NCBI GenBank assembly: GCA_905233585.1
Contig: CAJOFD010000019.1
Span: 1 to 34,948, forward strand
Reading direction: 5' to 3'
Origin: an uncultured Bacteroidales bacterium
GTDB lineage: Bacteria; Bacteroidota; Bacteroidia; Bacteroidales; WCHB1-69
Length of the DNA stretch: 34,948 nt
Below, piece after piece: positions 7,725 through 16,173 of the stretch. How positions within the stretch are numbered: position 1 is the first letter of the stretch; every line of letters begins with the position of its first letter. Position numbers and translations under genes: made by a program. The notes beneath the pieces are model-generated. The model was not told the origin of the DNA. It saw nothing but the letters and a program-made list of their open reading frames with translations, and searched no databases.

Positions 7725-8942
7725 TTATTTGTTTAATTCTTGATAAATAGTGTTATAACGTTCAATTCCAGTTGTTAAGGAATAATATTTTTGTGCAGCG
7801 GCAATATAAGTAGATTTATTGCTTTTTAAAATATTGTCAATGTTTTTTATGGCTTCAAGATAGGAATTTTTGTTGAAATGATTGACAATAATTCCGCAAT
7901 TGGTATCTTTGATAATCGCATCAACATCACCGACTCCGGCATTGGCAATAACAGGAATGCCCATGCTGAGTATTTCTCCCATCTTTGTTGGTGAAGAAGC
8001 TTGTTTGGAAAAAACAGGCTTGATAAAAAACAAAGAAATAGAAGACAGACTAATGTATAATGGAACTTCTTCTCTTTCTGCACGTCTTATGATGATTCGA
8101 TTAAGGGCAATTTGATGCTGTTGTGCAATTTTTTGTATTTTATTTTCATTGTCAGGGGTAATGAGTAGAAATTTAACCGCTGTTTTTGTCTGCATTAACA
8201 GATGCACAAAATCGAACATTTCATCTAACATATACCATGTTCCTAATGAACCTACGTAGGAAATGACAAAATCGGAATTTTGTAAATGTAATTGTTTCCG
8301 TAGAGTATTTTGTTGATTTTCACTTATTCTATTCGTTGAAAAATGGTCAAGGTCAGCACAACAAGGTATGACCATAATAGGGGTGAGAATGCCGAATTGT
8401 TTTTGAATAATATTTTTGCCTGCTTGGGTTAAAGAAACAATATAATCTGCTTGATTGAAAAATTGTTTTTCTTTATATTTGAAGTATTTATAAACAAGAT
8501 AATATATTGGATTTGATAAGTTCCAAACATTTCCATCAACACGTTCATCGGCGAAAAATCCCCGCATGTCAAAAATGAATTTTAGGCCGAATTTATGTTT
8601 CAAAGACAAACCGATTTTTGAGGCTAAATAACTACGGCAGTGAACAATATCAAAATGATGTTGATGATGCAGTTCTATGGCTTTTTTTTGCATTCTTTGG
8701 ATATTGCCCAAAGGAGAAATTATAGGTACTTTTTTATTGTAAATTACACTAATCCATTTTATATTGTGATTATCTACAATGGTTTGCACATTGTCTTTTG
8801 ATTTTTGATAATTTAGAGGTTTATCGCAAGAAAGAACAACAATAGAATGATTTTTATCGGCTAAACCACACAAATAGGGTAAAACTTGCGAGCGACCAAG
8901 TGGGTCAGTGAGTCCATCATAGGTAATATATAAGATATTCAT
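7725..8942 (-). CDS. Family 4 glycosyltransferase (GT-B fold)
   Basis: This 405-residue protein starts MNILYITYDGLTDPLG and has the two-domain GT-B layout: an N-terminal acceptor domain with the FDIVHCRSYLA segment, and a C-terminal nucleotide-sugar domain beginning near VIPCCADLDHF. The donor-binding segment SSPTKMGEILSMGIPVIANAGVGD replaces the classical E-x7-E block, as in many exopolysaccharide GT4 enzymes (the first half SSPTKMGEILSMG is the key part). It probably acts on a lipid-linked glycan at the cytoplasmic face. It lies one base after the stop of the upstream membrane protein gene, so the two form one minus-strand unit, suggesting a surface polysaccharide or glycoconjugate role. 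The sugar is unknown. Confidence 0.82.
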   Translation of the reverse strand: MNILYITYDGLTDPLGRSQVLPYLCGLADKNHSIVVLSCDKPLNYQKSKDNVQTIVDNHNIKWISVIYNKKVPIISPLGNIQRMQKKAIELHHQHHFDIVHCRSYLASKIGLSLKHKFGLKFIFDMRGFFADERVDGNVWNLSNPIYYLVYKYFKYKEKQFFNQADYIVSLTQAGKNIIQKQFGILTPIMVIPCCADLDHFSTNRISENQQNTLRKQLHLQNSDFVISYVGSLGTWYMLDEMFDFVHLLMQTKTAVKFLLITPDNENKIQKIAQQHQIALNRIIIRRAEREEVPLYISLSSISLFFIKPVFSKQASSPTKMGEILSMGIPVIANAGVGDVDAIIKDTNCGIIVNHFNKNSYLEAIKNIDNILKSNKSTYIAAAQKYYSLTTGIERYNTIYQELNK

Positions 8943-8943
8943 A

Positions 8944-10323
8944 CTAATTGCTTGTACTTTTTTTGCTTAATTCTTTTCGATCTATTTGATAACTTTTCCA
9001 TATAAATAGCAGGGCATAAAATAAAAATGGGAGTAGGGGTATTTTGAAACGTACCAATGCTCCAAAATTTGAGGTTGTAATACCAATGCTAAAAGATAGC
9101 ATAATGGATACGAGCAAACAAAAAGATAAAAACAGATTGTTTTTTATCAAAGGAATGAAATATTTAGGTCCAATAATAAACAGAATATAAAGTGTAAAGA
9201 ATAATATAATGGTATTTTCTACACCGGAGAAAAACATTCCCATATTGCGAGCCTCCCATAAAAAAGGTCTGAACAAACCAGCAACAATGGCTAAAGGCGA
9301 TAAAGATATAATACCTTCTATATCACTATACTCCCCAATATCAAAGGCCTGTCCTTGGTAATAATCTTGTTTTAAATCATATTGGGACATTGCAGCACTT
9401 TGTACCATAGAGTCTATACTGGAGTATTTTCCACCCAATAATGTTCCTAAAAACTGACTGCCATATAATAAACTGACAAACAATAATATCATTACTGTGG
9501 GAAAAATAGCAAATCGAAGAACGACATTTTTGACGTGATGTAGTAATGAAAATCCCCACCAAAGTAAAAATGAACCGAAAAATACAAATAATAAATAAGG
9601 TTTTAAGGAATATAAGATGTAAAAACAGAATAAAAATTTGATAATATTGCCAATAGAGATTTTCCGTAAAAAAAACAACTTATACAAATAAACAACCATT
9701 AAAGATGAAAAGGTATAGCAAAACGAATCTTTAACCAAGCCTGAAGAAAATAACAATGCCGAAGGAATACATAAGAAAGAGATAAATGTGATGCGTCTGT
9801 ATTTGTCGGAAACATTGATTTGTTTTAAAATGAAAAGGAAAACTTTAAAATTCAAAACAAAGAAAAAACTATTAGCGACAACACTCATTAAATAGTAGTT
9901 TCTTAATCCCAAAATAGCAAAAGGGGATAAAAAACGATGGATGTTATATAATCCGCTTGCATTACCTTTGTATCGCAATGGATTGTAGAATGTTGTATCT
10001 ACCGATGCTATATTGGTATTGTCCACCAAGTCAAATAAAATCTTAAAATAGGAACTTGGACTTGTCCATAATGTTTGACTTAAATGGCAGGAATTAGAAT
10101 AATAATAAAAGGTATCACCCATCCATTGATATATATATTCATACATGAGTGCAAATGCGATACCTGCACCTATTTTCAGGAAAAAAGCAATGTTGAAATA
10201 TTTGCCTAATTGTTTGTCTTTGTATAATATATTAGAGAAACACAATCTTATCACAAACCATAGGAATAAAGTGTAACCGATAATTCCTAAAAAAACGGCA
10301 AATGAAAACTGATTATAAGACAT
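8944..10323 (-). CDS. Polytopic membrane protein, possible polysaccharide polymerase
   Basis: The 459-residue protein is almost entirely hydrophobic, with about ten to eleven predicted membrane helices. The first is FAVFLGIIGYTLFLWFVI near residues 8-25, and long hydrophilic loops sit around residues 65-125 and 300-345. I do not recognise a named family with certainty. The size, the helix number, the periplasmic loop containing GDTFYYYSNS and the directly adjacent glycosyltransferase are those expected of a Wzy- or EpsG-like O-antigen/exopolysaccharide polymerase, but no diagnostic motif was seen. It is cotranscribed with the downstream GT4 gene and probably with the 49-residue ORF upstream. 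Confidence 0.6.
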   Translation of the reverse strand: MSYNQFSFAVFLGIIGYTLFLWFVIRLCFSNILYKDKQLGKYFNIAFFLKIGAGIAFALMYEYIYQWMGDTFYYYSNSCHLSQTLWTSPSSYFKILFDLVDNTNIASVDTTFYNPLRYKGNASGLYNIHRFLSPFAILGLRNYYLMSVVANSFFFVLNFKVFLFILKQINVSDKYRRITFISFLCIPSALLFSSGLVKDSFCYTFSSLMVVYLYKLFFLRKISIGNIIKFLFCFYILYSLKPYLLFVFFGSFLLWWGFSLLHHVKNVVLRFAIFPTVMILLFVSLLYGSQFLGTLLGGKYSSIDSMVQSAAMSQYDLKQDYYQGQAFDIGEYSDIEGIISLSPLAIVAGLFRPFLWEARNMGMFFSGVENTIILFFTLYILFIIGPKYFIPLIKNNLFLSFCLLVSIMLSFSIGITTSNFGALVRFKIPLLPFLFYALLFIWKSYQIDRKELSKKSTSN

Positions 10324-10349
10324 TGTCTAACAGTTGTCTGTCTGAAAAT

Positions 10350-10499
10350 TTAGTTGATAAAAACAGCACTTTCTTTAGCATTGGTCTTTTTTAATGTAAA
10401 TGCTTTGGAGTAATTAAGAATATTAACAATTACTTGTTGGCTAGGTTGCGATGAAAGTTTGCGATTTTTTTTAGCTTTAAAAAAGATAAAATAATTCAT
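10350..10499 (-). CDS. Small hypothetical protein (49 residues)
   Basis: An ATG at 10499 opens a 49-codon frame ending with TAA at 10350, 26 bases before the start of the membrane protein gene on the same strand. The product starts MNYFIFFKAKKNRK and contains the pattern VIVNILNYSKAFTLKKT followed by FIN at the end. From memory, small Bacteroidota ORFs with a similar N-(I/L)-L-N-(Y/F)-S-K-A pattern and a final FIN/LN exist, which makes this look like a real gene and not a chance frame; I cannot verify it here. It is basic and has no signal peptide. Function unknown. The remaining gap to the divergent gene at 10636 holds only AT-rich sequence and its promoter. Confidence 0.5.
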   Translation of the reverse strand: MNYFIFFKAKKNRKLSSQPSQQVIVNILNYSKAFTLKKTNAKESAVFIN

Positions 10500-10604
10500 A
10501 CTTAAAAATTAAATTACTATTTTATTTGTTCTAATAACGAGTAAAAAGTTGGAATATTGTAGTAATATATTTTTTTATTTTTCAATTTGTAATCTTTTTT
10601 AGTG

Positions 10605-10612
10605 TATTTTTG
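10605..10612 (+). promoter_or_regulatory. Promoter -7 box for the 10636-14607 operon
   Basis: TATTTTTG fits TAnnTTTG and lies 23 bases before the ATG at 10636. A TTTG at 10586-10589 is a possible -33 element at a short spacing. Confidence 0.5.
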
Positions 10613-10635
10613 TAATTTATAAATAAGGTAAAAAG

Positions 10636-11697
10636 ATGAATGGAATTACAAAGAAAATATTTGTTGTATTCATATTGTTGAGTTTTTCTTATTCTGTTTA
10701 TAGTCAGCATGATACGCTGAATAGAGTAGATAAGTTCGGAAAAAAGTATGGTTATTGGAAAAAATATCAAGACAATGGAAAATTGTTGTGGGAGGGGCGT
10801 TTCTATAATGGAGAACCTGTCGGAGATATGTATCGTTATTATCCCAATGGCAAAATGGAAAGTCATTCCAAATATTATCCTAATTCTCCCAAGGTAGCAA
10901 CCATCACTTATCATTCTAATGGGAAAAAAGCCTCAGAGGGCATTTTTATTAACAAGAAAAAAGATGGACAATGGGTTTATTATAGCAACAAAGGTATTTT
11001 GATATCAAAAGAACAATGGAAAGTTGGTGTTTTAGACGGTAAAAGTTGTATCTATTCTCCTACAGATGGTGTATTGTTGGAAGAATCCACATGGCAACAA
11101 GGCAAATTGCATGGAGATTTTAAAACGTATTATACCAATGGTCAATTGAGAACATCATTTGCCTATAATCATAATATTATTCACGGAAAATATGCGTCTT
11201 TTTATGTCAATGGGCAACAATGGACCAATGGGCAATATGTTGATGGTTTCAGAGAAGGAACGTGGACAACATTGGACTCGAATGGACAAGAATTGAAAAT
11301 AGAAGATTTTGTCAAAGATTATGCAGTGAAAACAATCTTGGGATTTCAGACTGATAATCAATGGATAAAGTTGAACGCCAATTCTATAGCCTATTTTTAT
11401 TATGAGGCTGATCAATTAATGATTCAATTGTATAATAAAAAGAAACTCCCTGTTTATCGAACAACTTTGGCGGATATATATCGTTTGACGGGCGTAGAAT
11501 TGTTTGTGTTTTTGTCAGAACAAATCCTGTCTTCATATACTGCTATTCGAAAAGTGGAAGAATTGACAGAAGATGATGTGCCAATGGCAAAAATTACCTT
11601 GCATCCTCGCTTTTCTTATGATGTTATTGTTTCGGGTGATAGTTATCAGAATATAAAATCATTGTTAAATCCAACATCTCCTGATGATGTCAAGTAA
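10636..11697 (+). CDS. Secreted MORN/YwqK-like repeat protein
   Basis: This 353-residue protein has a signal peptide (TKKIFVVFILLSFSYSVYSQ near the N-terminus). It is followed by at least six imperfect repeats of about 23 residues with the pattern G-x-W-x-x-Y-x-x-N-G-x-L/K, as in YGYWKKYQDNGKLLWEGRFY and HGDFKTYYTNGQLRTSF. These are MORN-type beta-hairpin repeats like those in the YwqK-family antitoxin-like proteins. They are common in secreted Bacteroidota proteins and do not by themselves indicate a toxin-antitoxin pair. The last 120 residues are a non-repetitive domain without recognised motifs. The gene heads a four-gene operon and overlaps mnmA by 14 bases. Confidence 0.75.
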   Translation: MNGITKKIFVVFILLSFSYSVYSQHDTLNRVDKFGKKYGYWKKYQDNGKLLWEGRFYNGEPVGDMYRYYPNGKMESHSKYYPNSPKVATITYHSNGKKASEGIFINKKKDGQWVYYSNKGILISKEQWKVGVLDGKSCIYSPTDGVLLEESTWQQGKLHGDFKTYYTNGQLRTSFAYNHNIIHGKYASFYVNGQQWTNGQYVDGFREGTWTTLDSNGQELKIEDFVKDYAVKTILGFQTDNQWIKLNANSIAYFYYEADQLMIQLYNKKKLPVYRTTLADIYRLTGVELFVFLSEQILSSYTAIRKVEELTEDDVPMAKITLHPRFSYDVIVSGDSYQNIKSLLNPTSPDDVK

Positions 11698-12778
11698 AGG
11701 TAGAATATTAATGGCAATGAGCGGTGGTTTGGATAGTTCAGTCAGTGCCATATTGCTCAAAGAACAAGGTTATGATGTAGTTGGAGTAACCATGAAATTG
11801 TGGAATTATCCACCATCATGTACATTACATTCTTCAGCATGTTGTGATGTTGAGGCTATCAATGATGCGAGACAATTGGCCGTGTCTTTAGATATTCCAC
11901 ATTTTGTTTTGGATTTTACCAAAGAGTTTAAGGATATTGTCATTGATAATTTTATCAGTGAATATTTGCAGGCACGTACTCCGAACCCGTGCATATTGTG
12001 TAATATTCATTTAAAGTGGAAAACACTGATAGAAAAGGCAAAACAGTTGGATTGTTCTGCAATTGCGACAGGACACTATGCCCGTATAAAATACGAAAAT
12101 GGACGATATTTTGTTTCCAAGGCAAAAGATGCTACGAAAGACCAAAGTTATGTTTTATGGGGCTTGAGTCAAGATAATTTAGCGAAAACAATTTTTCCAT
12201 TAGGAGATTATACTAAAGCGGAAATTAGGGCTATTGCCCAAGCGAAAGGGTTTGTAAAATTGGCTCAAAAAAGAGAAAGTTATGATATTTGTTTTATTCC
12301 GAATAATCAATATCGTGATTTTTTAAAAGAGCATGTGTCTAATATAGAACAGCGTATTCCATGTGGAAATTTTTTGGATACTACGGGAAATGTTGTTGGA
12401 AAACATAAGGGAATTGCTTATTATACAATAGGTCAGCGTAAGGGTTTGGAAGTGGCGTTTGGGGTTCCAAAATATGTTTGTCGTATCAATCCCAAAGATA
12501 ATACAATAACCTTAGGTGATAAGGCTGATTTGATGTCTGCAAAAATGCAAGTTCGTTCTTGTGTTTTTTCGAAATATGAGCAAATACCAGCTCGATTTGA
12601 GGCAGAAACAAAAATTCGATATCGTGATCATGGACATAAATCATTGATTAATCAAGAAGGAGATGTGTTGAATGTAACTTTTATAGAACCAGCATCGGCT
12701 ATAACACCAGGACAATCGGCGGTAATTTACGAAGGTGATGATGTGGTAGCTGGAGGTTTTATTGATATTTGTGAATAG
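11684..12778 (+). CDS. mnmA: tRNA-specific 2-thiouridylase MnmA
   Basis: This 364-residue enzyme adds sulfur at C2 of the wobble uridine (U34) of tRNA-Lys, -Glu and -Gln. The PP-loop AMSGGLDSSV sits at residues 11-20. The catalytic cysteines are in the NPCILCN block (about C103/C106) and in ESYDICFIP (C203). KDQSYVLWGL and the C-terminal beta-barrel signatures YYTIGQRKGLEV and PGQSAVIYEGD are also present. Length matches the family. The start overlaps the upstream gene by 14 bases; an alternative start one codon later is possible because the protein opens with two methionines. The overlap suggests translational coupling. Confidence 0.96.
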   Translation: MMSSKGRILMAMSGGLDSSVSAILLKEQGYDVVGVTMKLWNYPPSCTLHSSACCDVEAINDARQLAVSLDIPHFVLDFTKEFKDIVIDNFISEYLQARTPNPCILCNIHLKWKTLIEKAKQLDCSAIATGHYARIKYENGRYFVSKAKDATKDQSYVLWGLSQDNLAKTIFPLGDYTKAEIRAIAQAKGFVKLAQKRESYDICFIPNNQYRDFLKEHVSNIEQRIPCGNFLDTTGNVVGKHKGIAYYTIGQRKGLEVAFGVPKYVCRINPKDNTITLGDKADLMSAKMQVRSCVFSKYEQIPARFEAETKIRYRDHGHKSLINQEGDVLNVTFIEPASAITPGQSAVIYEGDDVVAGGFIDICE

Positions 12779-12785
12779 AATAAAC

Positions 12786-13535
12786 ATGCAGATGAAATTA
12801 AAATATATTATTGGGTTGTTTTGTGTTGTCGTTTTGTGTTCGTGCAAAGAAAAAGAATTGAAACCGGTAGAACAAATTGTGGATTTTGGTTATGATTATT
12901 ATCCTGTGGAAGTAGGGTTTTGGCAGGAGTATGATGTTTCACAAACAATATGGAATGATTTTGACCATTCGGTACAATATCTTAATTATCAATGGCGTGA
13001 AGTTATCGAATCGCAATTTGTGTCAAGTAATGGGGATACATTATATCGTTTGGAGTGTTATCAGCGAGCAAACGAATCTGAACAATGGGCTATACAACGG
13101 GTGTATTTTTTAAGAAAAGACAGCAAAATGATCGAGCGTCAGGAAGAAAATTTGGTTTTCTGTAAAATGTATTTTCCCTTGCAGGAAAATACTACTTGGA
13201 ACGAATATTTATATATAGATTCATCGGTTTTTTATTCAACGCACTATTTTAATACCAATGTTATATATTGGGGTGTAAAATCCAACGATGCAAAAGTGGA
13301 ATTTTATAAGATACCCAAAGATATAAATGGGCAGCATTTTGAAGATTGTATAGGCATTGATTTACATTCATATCAAACAACGATAAATGAAGATACCGAA
13401 AAAGAATATTATGCCAAAGGTGCAGGTATGGTCTATCAATATGTCAATCACACAGAAAAAACAGCGATAGAAGGTAGTTTTGTGATAAACAAAGGTTATA
13501 TATTAGAGAAAAAAATAGCGGATTATAAGCGATAA
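12786..13535 (+). CDS. Putative lipoprotein
   Basis: The product is a lipoprotein by signal: the segment KLKYIIGLFCVVVLCSCKEKE has a basic start, a hydrophobic core and a lipobox ending at the cysteine of L-C-S-C. The mature part (about 225 residues) is rich in aromatic residues and beta-strand patterns (PVEVGFWQEYDV, NTTWNEYLYIDS) and has no catalytic motif I recognise. The ATG at 12786 was chosen over an upstream TTG at 12762; the ATG at 12792 (MKLKYII) is an equally reasonable start. The gene is seven bases after mnmA and one base before the DAHP synthase gene, so it belongs to the same operon. Function unknown. Confidence 0.7.
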   Translation: MQMKLKYIIGLFCVVVLCSCKEKELKPVEQIVDFGYDYYPVEVGFWQEYDVSQTIWNDFDHSVQYLNYQWREVIESQFVSSNGDTLYRLECYQRANESEQWAIQRVYFLRKDSKMIERQEENLVFCKMYFPLQENTTWNEYLYIDSSVFYSTHYFNTNVIYWGVKSNDAKVEFYKIPKDINGQHFEDCIGIDLHSYQTTINEDTEKEYYAKGAGMVYQYVNHTEKTAIEGSFVINKGYILEKKIADYKR

Positions 13536-13536
13536 A

Positions 13537-14607
13537 ATGAATTTGTTGCCTATTGTAGAAACGAAAAACAAGCCATTTATTATAGCGGGACCTTGTAGTG
13601 CGGAAAGTGAAGAACAAGTTTTCGCCATTGCTAAAGAATTGCATAAATATCAGCAAGTAAATCTTTTCCGTTGTGGTGTTTGGAAACCTCGTTCTTCTCC
13701 CAATACATTTGAAGGATTAGGGGAAAATGCCTTGCCTTGGTTGCAACAAATTCAAAGAGATTATCATTTTGACGTGTGTATTGAAATTGGTACTCCACAG
13801 CATTTGGAAGTAGCAATGAAATATGGTATTCGTTATTTCTGGATAGGAGCAAGAACAACTGTCAATCCATTTCTTGTTCAAGAGATAGCACAAGCAAGTA
13901 AGGGGTGTGAGAATATCGTTGTAATGATAAAAAATCCCGTTATGGCAGATGTGAATTTGTGGTATGGCAATTTTGAACGTTTTTATAATATGGGTATTAA
14001 TAAGCTGGCTGCTATATTTAGGGGTTTTTCATCTCAATATGCTTATCCTTATCGTAATGAACCTGCATGGTTGCATTTGTTTGAGTTTATGCGATTGTAC
14101 AAACAAATTCCCATTATTTTTGACCCAAGTCATATTGCAGGACATAGTTCGTTGGTTGAGGAACTTGTTAAAAAGGCTATTTATTTGAATGTAAGTGGTT
14201 TGATGATAGAAGTTCATCAGCAACCACAAGTGGCATTAAGCGATAGACAACAACAATTGGATTTCGGACAATTCAACAATTTGATAAATACATTGTCTTC
14301 TTTACAATTGAATAATGATAAAACAACACAGGCACTGTTGCCATATCGTTTAAGTATTGATGAGATAGATAAAGAGTTGATTTCGCTGTTGTCCAAACGG
14401 AATAGGATAGTAGAAGAAATTGCTCAATACAAGAAAAAAGAACATATTCCAATTCTTCAGATGGATCGTTGGCAAACGATACTTCAAAATGCACATAATA
14501 ATGCTGTTCAGCAACAAGTTACACCTGAACTTGTCGAACAGATATTACATCTGATACATGAAGATTCCGTTAAACGGCAGCAACAAATTATTGTTCGTTC
14601 CGAGTAA
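13537..14607 (+). CDS. Bifunctional DAHP synthase / chorismate mutase
   Basis: A 356-residue fusion of two shikimate-pathway activities. Residues about 1-260 are a 3-deoxy-7-phosphoheptulonate synthase of the KDO8P-synthase-like class: FIIAGPCSAESEEQ, GVWKPRSSPNTFEG, IEIGTPQHLEV, IGARTTVNPF, IFDPSHIAGHSS and GLMIEVHQQP carry the metal- and phosphate-binding residues. Residues about 270-350 are an all-helical AroQ chorismate mutase (YRLSIDEIDKELISLLSKRN and EEIAQYKKKEHIPI, with a conserved helix basic pattern). Such fusions are known in Bacteroidota, where chorismate mutase lies C-terminal and is thought to mediate feedback by prephenate. Last gene of its operon; its final 20 bases overlap the convergent pseudouridine synthase gene. 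Confidence 0.94.
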   Translation: MNLLPIVETKNKPFIIAGPCSAESEEQVFAIAKELHKYQQVNLFRCGVWKPRSSPNTFEGLGENALPWLQQIQRDYHFDVCIEIGTPQHLEVAMKYGIRYFWIGARTTVNPFLVQEIAQASKGCENIVVMIKNPVMADVNLWYGNFERFYNMGINKLAAIFRGFSSQYAYPYRNEPAWLHLFEFMRLYKQIPIIFDPSHIAGHSSLVEELVKKAIYLNVSGLMIEVHQQPQVALSDRQQQLDFGQFNNLINTLSSLQLNNDKTTQALLPYRLSIDEIDKELISLLSKRNRIVEEIAQYKKKEHIPILQMDRWQTILQNAHNNAVQQQVTPELVEQILHLIHEDSVKRQQQIIVRSE

Positions 14608-15325
14608 TGTTTAAGATATTACAGAATTGATTCCACAATTTATCTTTTGGTGGGTCTGCCACTATTTCAATAGTTTGCAAACTTACAGGGTGTATAAAAG
14701 TTAGACTTCTGGCATGTAAACCAATAGAAGCATCTGCACAAGAACGTGGAAATCCGTATTTTAAATCTCCTCGAATAGGGCAACCGATAGCCGACAATTG
14801 CGATCTTATTTGGTGATGTCTGCCTGTTATGAGTTCCACTTCAAGCAAATGGTATATATCTGATGAAGCAATGTGTTTGTAGTTCAATTCAGCTTTCAAA
14901 TATCCGTCTTTGGGTGTTGCCGACACCAATGTTTTGTTGCGTTTTTCATCTCTAAATAAATAGTGGGTGAGATGCCCTTCGGGTTCTGGTGGCAGTTGTT
15001 TTACGATAGCCCAATAGATTTTTTTCACTTGTCTGTCGTGAACAAGTTGGTTCATACGGGCAAGTGCTTTTGAGGTTTTAGCGAATATTACAACTCCGCT
15101 TACTGGGCGGTCGATACGATGTATGACACCGCAGTAGATATTCCCGTTTTTGTGGTATGTTTCGCGAATGTACTCTTTTATTTTTTCAGGAAGCGGTTCA
15201 TCGTTGGTTTTGTCTGCTTGGACAATATCTCCGCTCCGTTTATTGATAACAATTAAATGGTTGTCTTCGTAAATAATTCTTAATGGAGTTTCTTCTACTT
15301 CTTCCAATTTTATTTTTTCTGCCAT
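14588..15325 (-). CDS. RluA-family 23S rRNA/tRNA pseudouridine synthase
   Basis: The 245-residue enzyme converts a uridine in rRNA or tRNA to pseudouridine. The catalytic motif is GVIHRIDRPVSGVV, with the nucleophile aspartate at D72, and IIYEDNHLIVINKRSGDIVQ precedes it as in RluA/RluC/RluD. LITGRHHQIRSQLSAIG and GLHARSLTFIHP are the usual downstream blocks. No N-terminal S4 domain is present, so it is the short form, and its target base cannot be inferred. It ends inside the last 20 bases of the convergent DAHP synthase gene and starts one base after the M23-like gene's stop, as the third gene of a minus-strand operon. Confidence 0.92.
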   Translation of the reverse strand: MAEKIKLEEVEETPLRIIYEDNHLIVINKRSGDIVQADKTNDEPLPEKIKEYIRETYHKNGNIYCGVIHRIDRPVSGVVIFAKTSKALARMNQLVHDRQVKKIYWAIVKQLPPEPEGHLTHYLFRDEKRNKTLVSATPKDGYLKAELNYKHIASSDIYHLLEVELITGRHHQIRSQLSAIGCPIRGDLKYGFPRSCADASIGLHARSLTFIHPVSLQTIEIVADPPKDKLWNQFCNILNITRNEQ

Positions 15326-15326
15326 A

Positions 15327-16169
15327 TTAAAATATTATATAATCTTGAGGATTAACGGATTTTCCATCAATCCATAGTTCATAATGTACTTTTTGGTCTT
15401 TGGTAAGGACAGCAATTGCTTGTTTGTCTTTGACCATTTGCCCTATTTTAATTAAAATATCGCTATAAGGCAAATGCAAAATGCTTAATGTATTTGTTTG
15501 GTGTTGAATAACAATTACTTGATTGCCTTTTATATCTTGTCCTTGAAAGATAATTGTGCCGGATTTAGGTGTATATACCGATGTTTTGGCTTTACAATCT
15601 AAAAATATACCTTGCATAGTTGAGGCTGATGCAACAATGCCTGTTATAGGTGGGAAAAACAAGGAATTTTCTTTGTTGTTTGGTTTTATTTTGGTAGTTG
15701 TTGGTTTGTTCGATTTGACTGGAGGGGTTATATTTAATTCCAAAAGAATACTATCGGTTTTGCTTAATGTTAAAGCCGGTTGTAAATTTTGTGTTTGTTG
15801 AGTGGTATCTATTGAGATAGTATCTTCTTGAGCAACATTGCCATCAAGTATAGTTCTGACATTTTTTTCATAATAATCATATTGATTGTAGATTTGTTCC
15901 AATGAGTCTAATTTTTGAGTGAGTATTCTTATTTTTTGTGCATGTTTAATGCCACCATATCCGGGTATGTATTCTTTTAGCGGGGTAAAAGCAATAAGGG
16001 CAATGGTGATACCTATTAAAATGATAATAAGCAATATAAGTGTAATAAAAAAGCGATAGAGAGAGAATTGCCAAGACGCTTTCTCTTTTAGTGTTGCGTT
16101 ATGCAGAACAACCAGTCTATATTGTTCTTTTAGGTTTTCTTGTATTTTGTTCAACCAACCGATTTTCAT
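15327..16169 (-). CDS. Membrane-anchored M23-like protein with incomplete zinc site
   Basis: This 280-residue protein has a short cytoplasmic start, one membrane helix (about 39-62), a coiled-coil-like linker (about 76-105), a low-complexity T/Q/K/N-rich stretch and a C-terminal LytM/M23 beta-sheet domain (about 170-278). In active M23 enzymes zinc is held by the first His of H-x3-D and the last His of H-x-H. Here the H-x3-D position is G-I-F-L-D (His replaced by Gly near 187), and H-x-H is K-V-H (260-262). The middle His (ILHL, H232) is kept. It is therefore probably a non-enzymatic scaffold or an amidase/divisome regulator in the manner of EnvC-type proteins. Its neighbours give no further clue. 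Confidence 0.8.
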   Translation of the reverse strand: MKIGWLNKIQENLKEQYRLVVLHNATLKEKASWQFSLYRFFITLILLIIILIGITIALIAFTPLKEYIPGYGGIKHAQKIRILTQKLDSLEQIYNQYDYYEKNVRTILDGNVAQEDTISIDTTQQTQNLQPALTLSKTDSILLELNITPPVKSNKPTTTKIKPNNKENSLFFPPITGIVASASTMQGIFLDCKAKTSVYTPKSGTIIFQGQDIKGNQVIVIQHQTNTLSILHLPYSDILIKIGQMVKDKQAIAVLTKDQKVHYELWIDGKSVNPQDYIIF

Positions 16170-16173
16170 AACT

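Noticed and set aside
7715..7728. ATAAC/GTTAT hairpin between rho and the convergent glycosyltransferase gene
   Set aside because: Five weak A-T-rich pairs overlapping both stop codons; too weak to call a terminator.
10636..11697. YwqK-like repeats as evidence for a toxin-antitoxin system
   Set aside because: The protein is secreted, the neighbours are housekeeping genes and no toxin-like ORF is paired with it.
12762..12785. TTG start for the lipoprotein gene
   Set aside because: ATG codons at 12786 and 12792 place the signal peptide correctly; the TTG would only add a polar extension overlapping mnmA.
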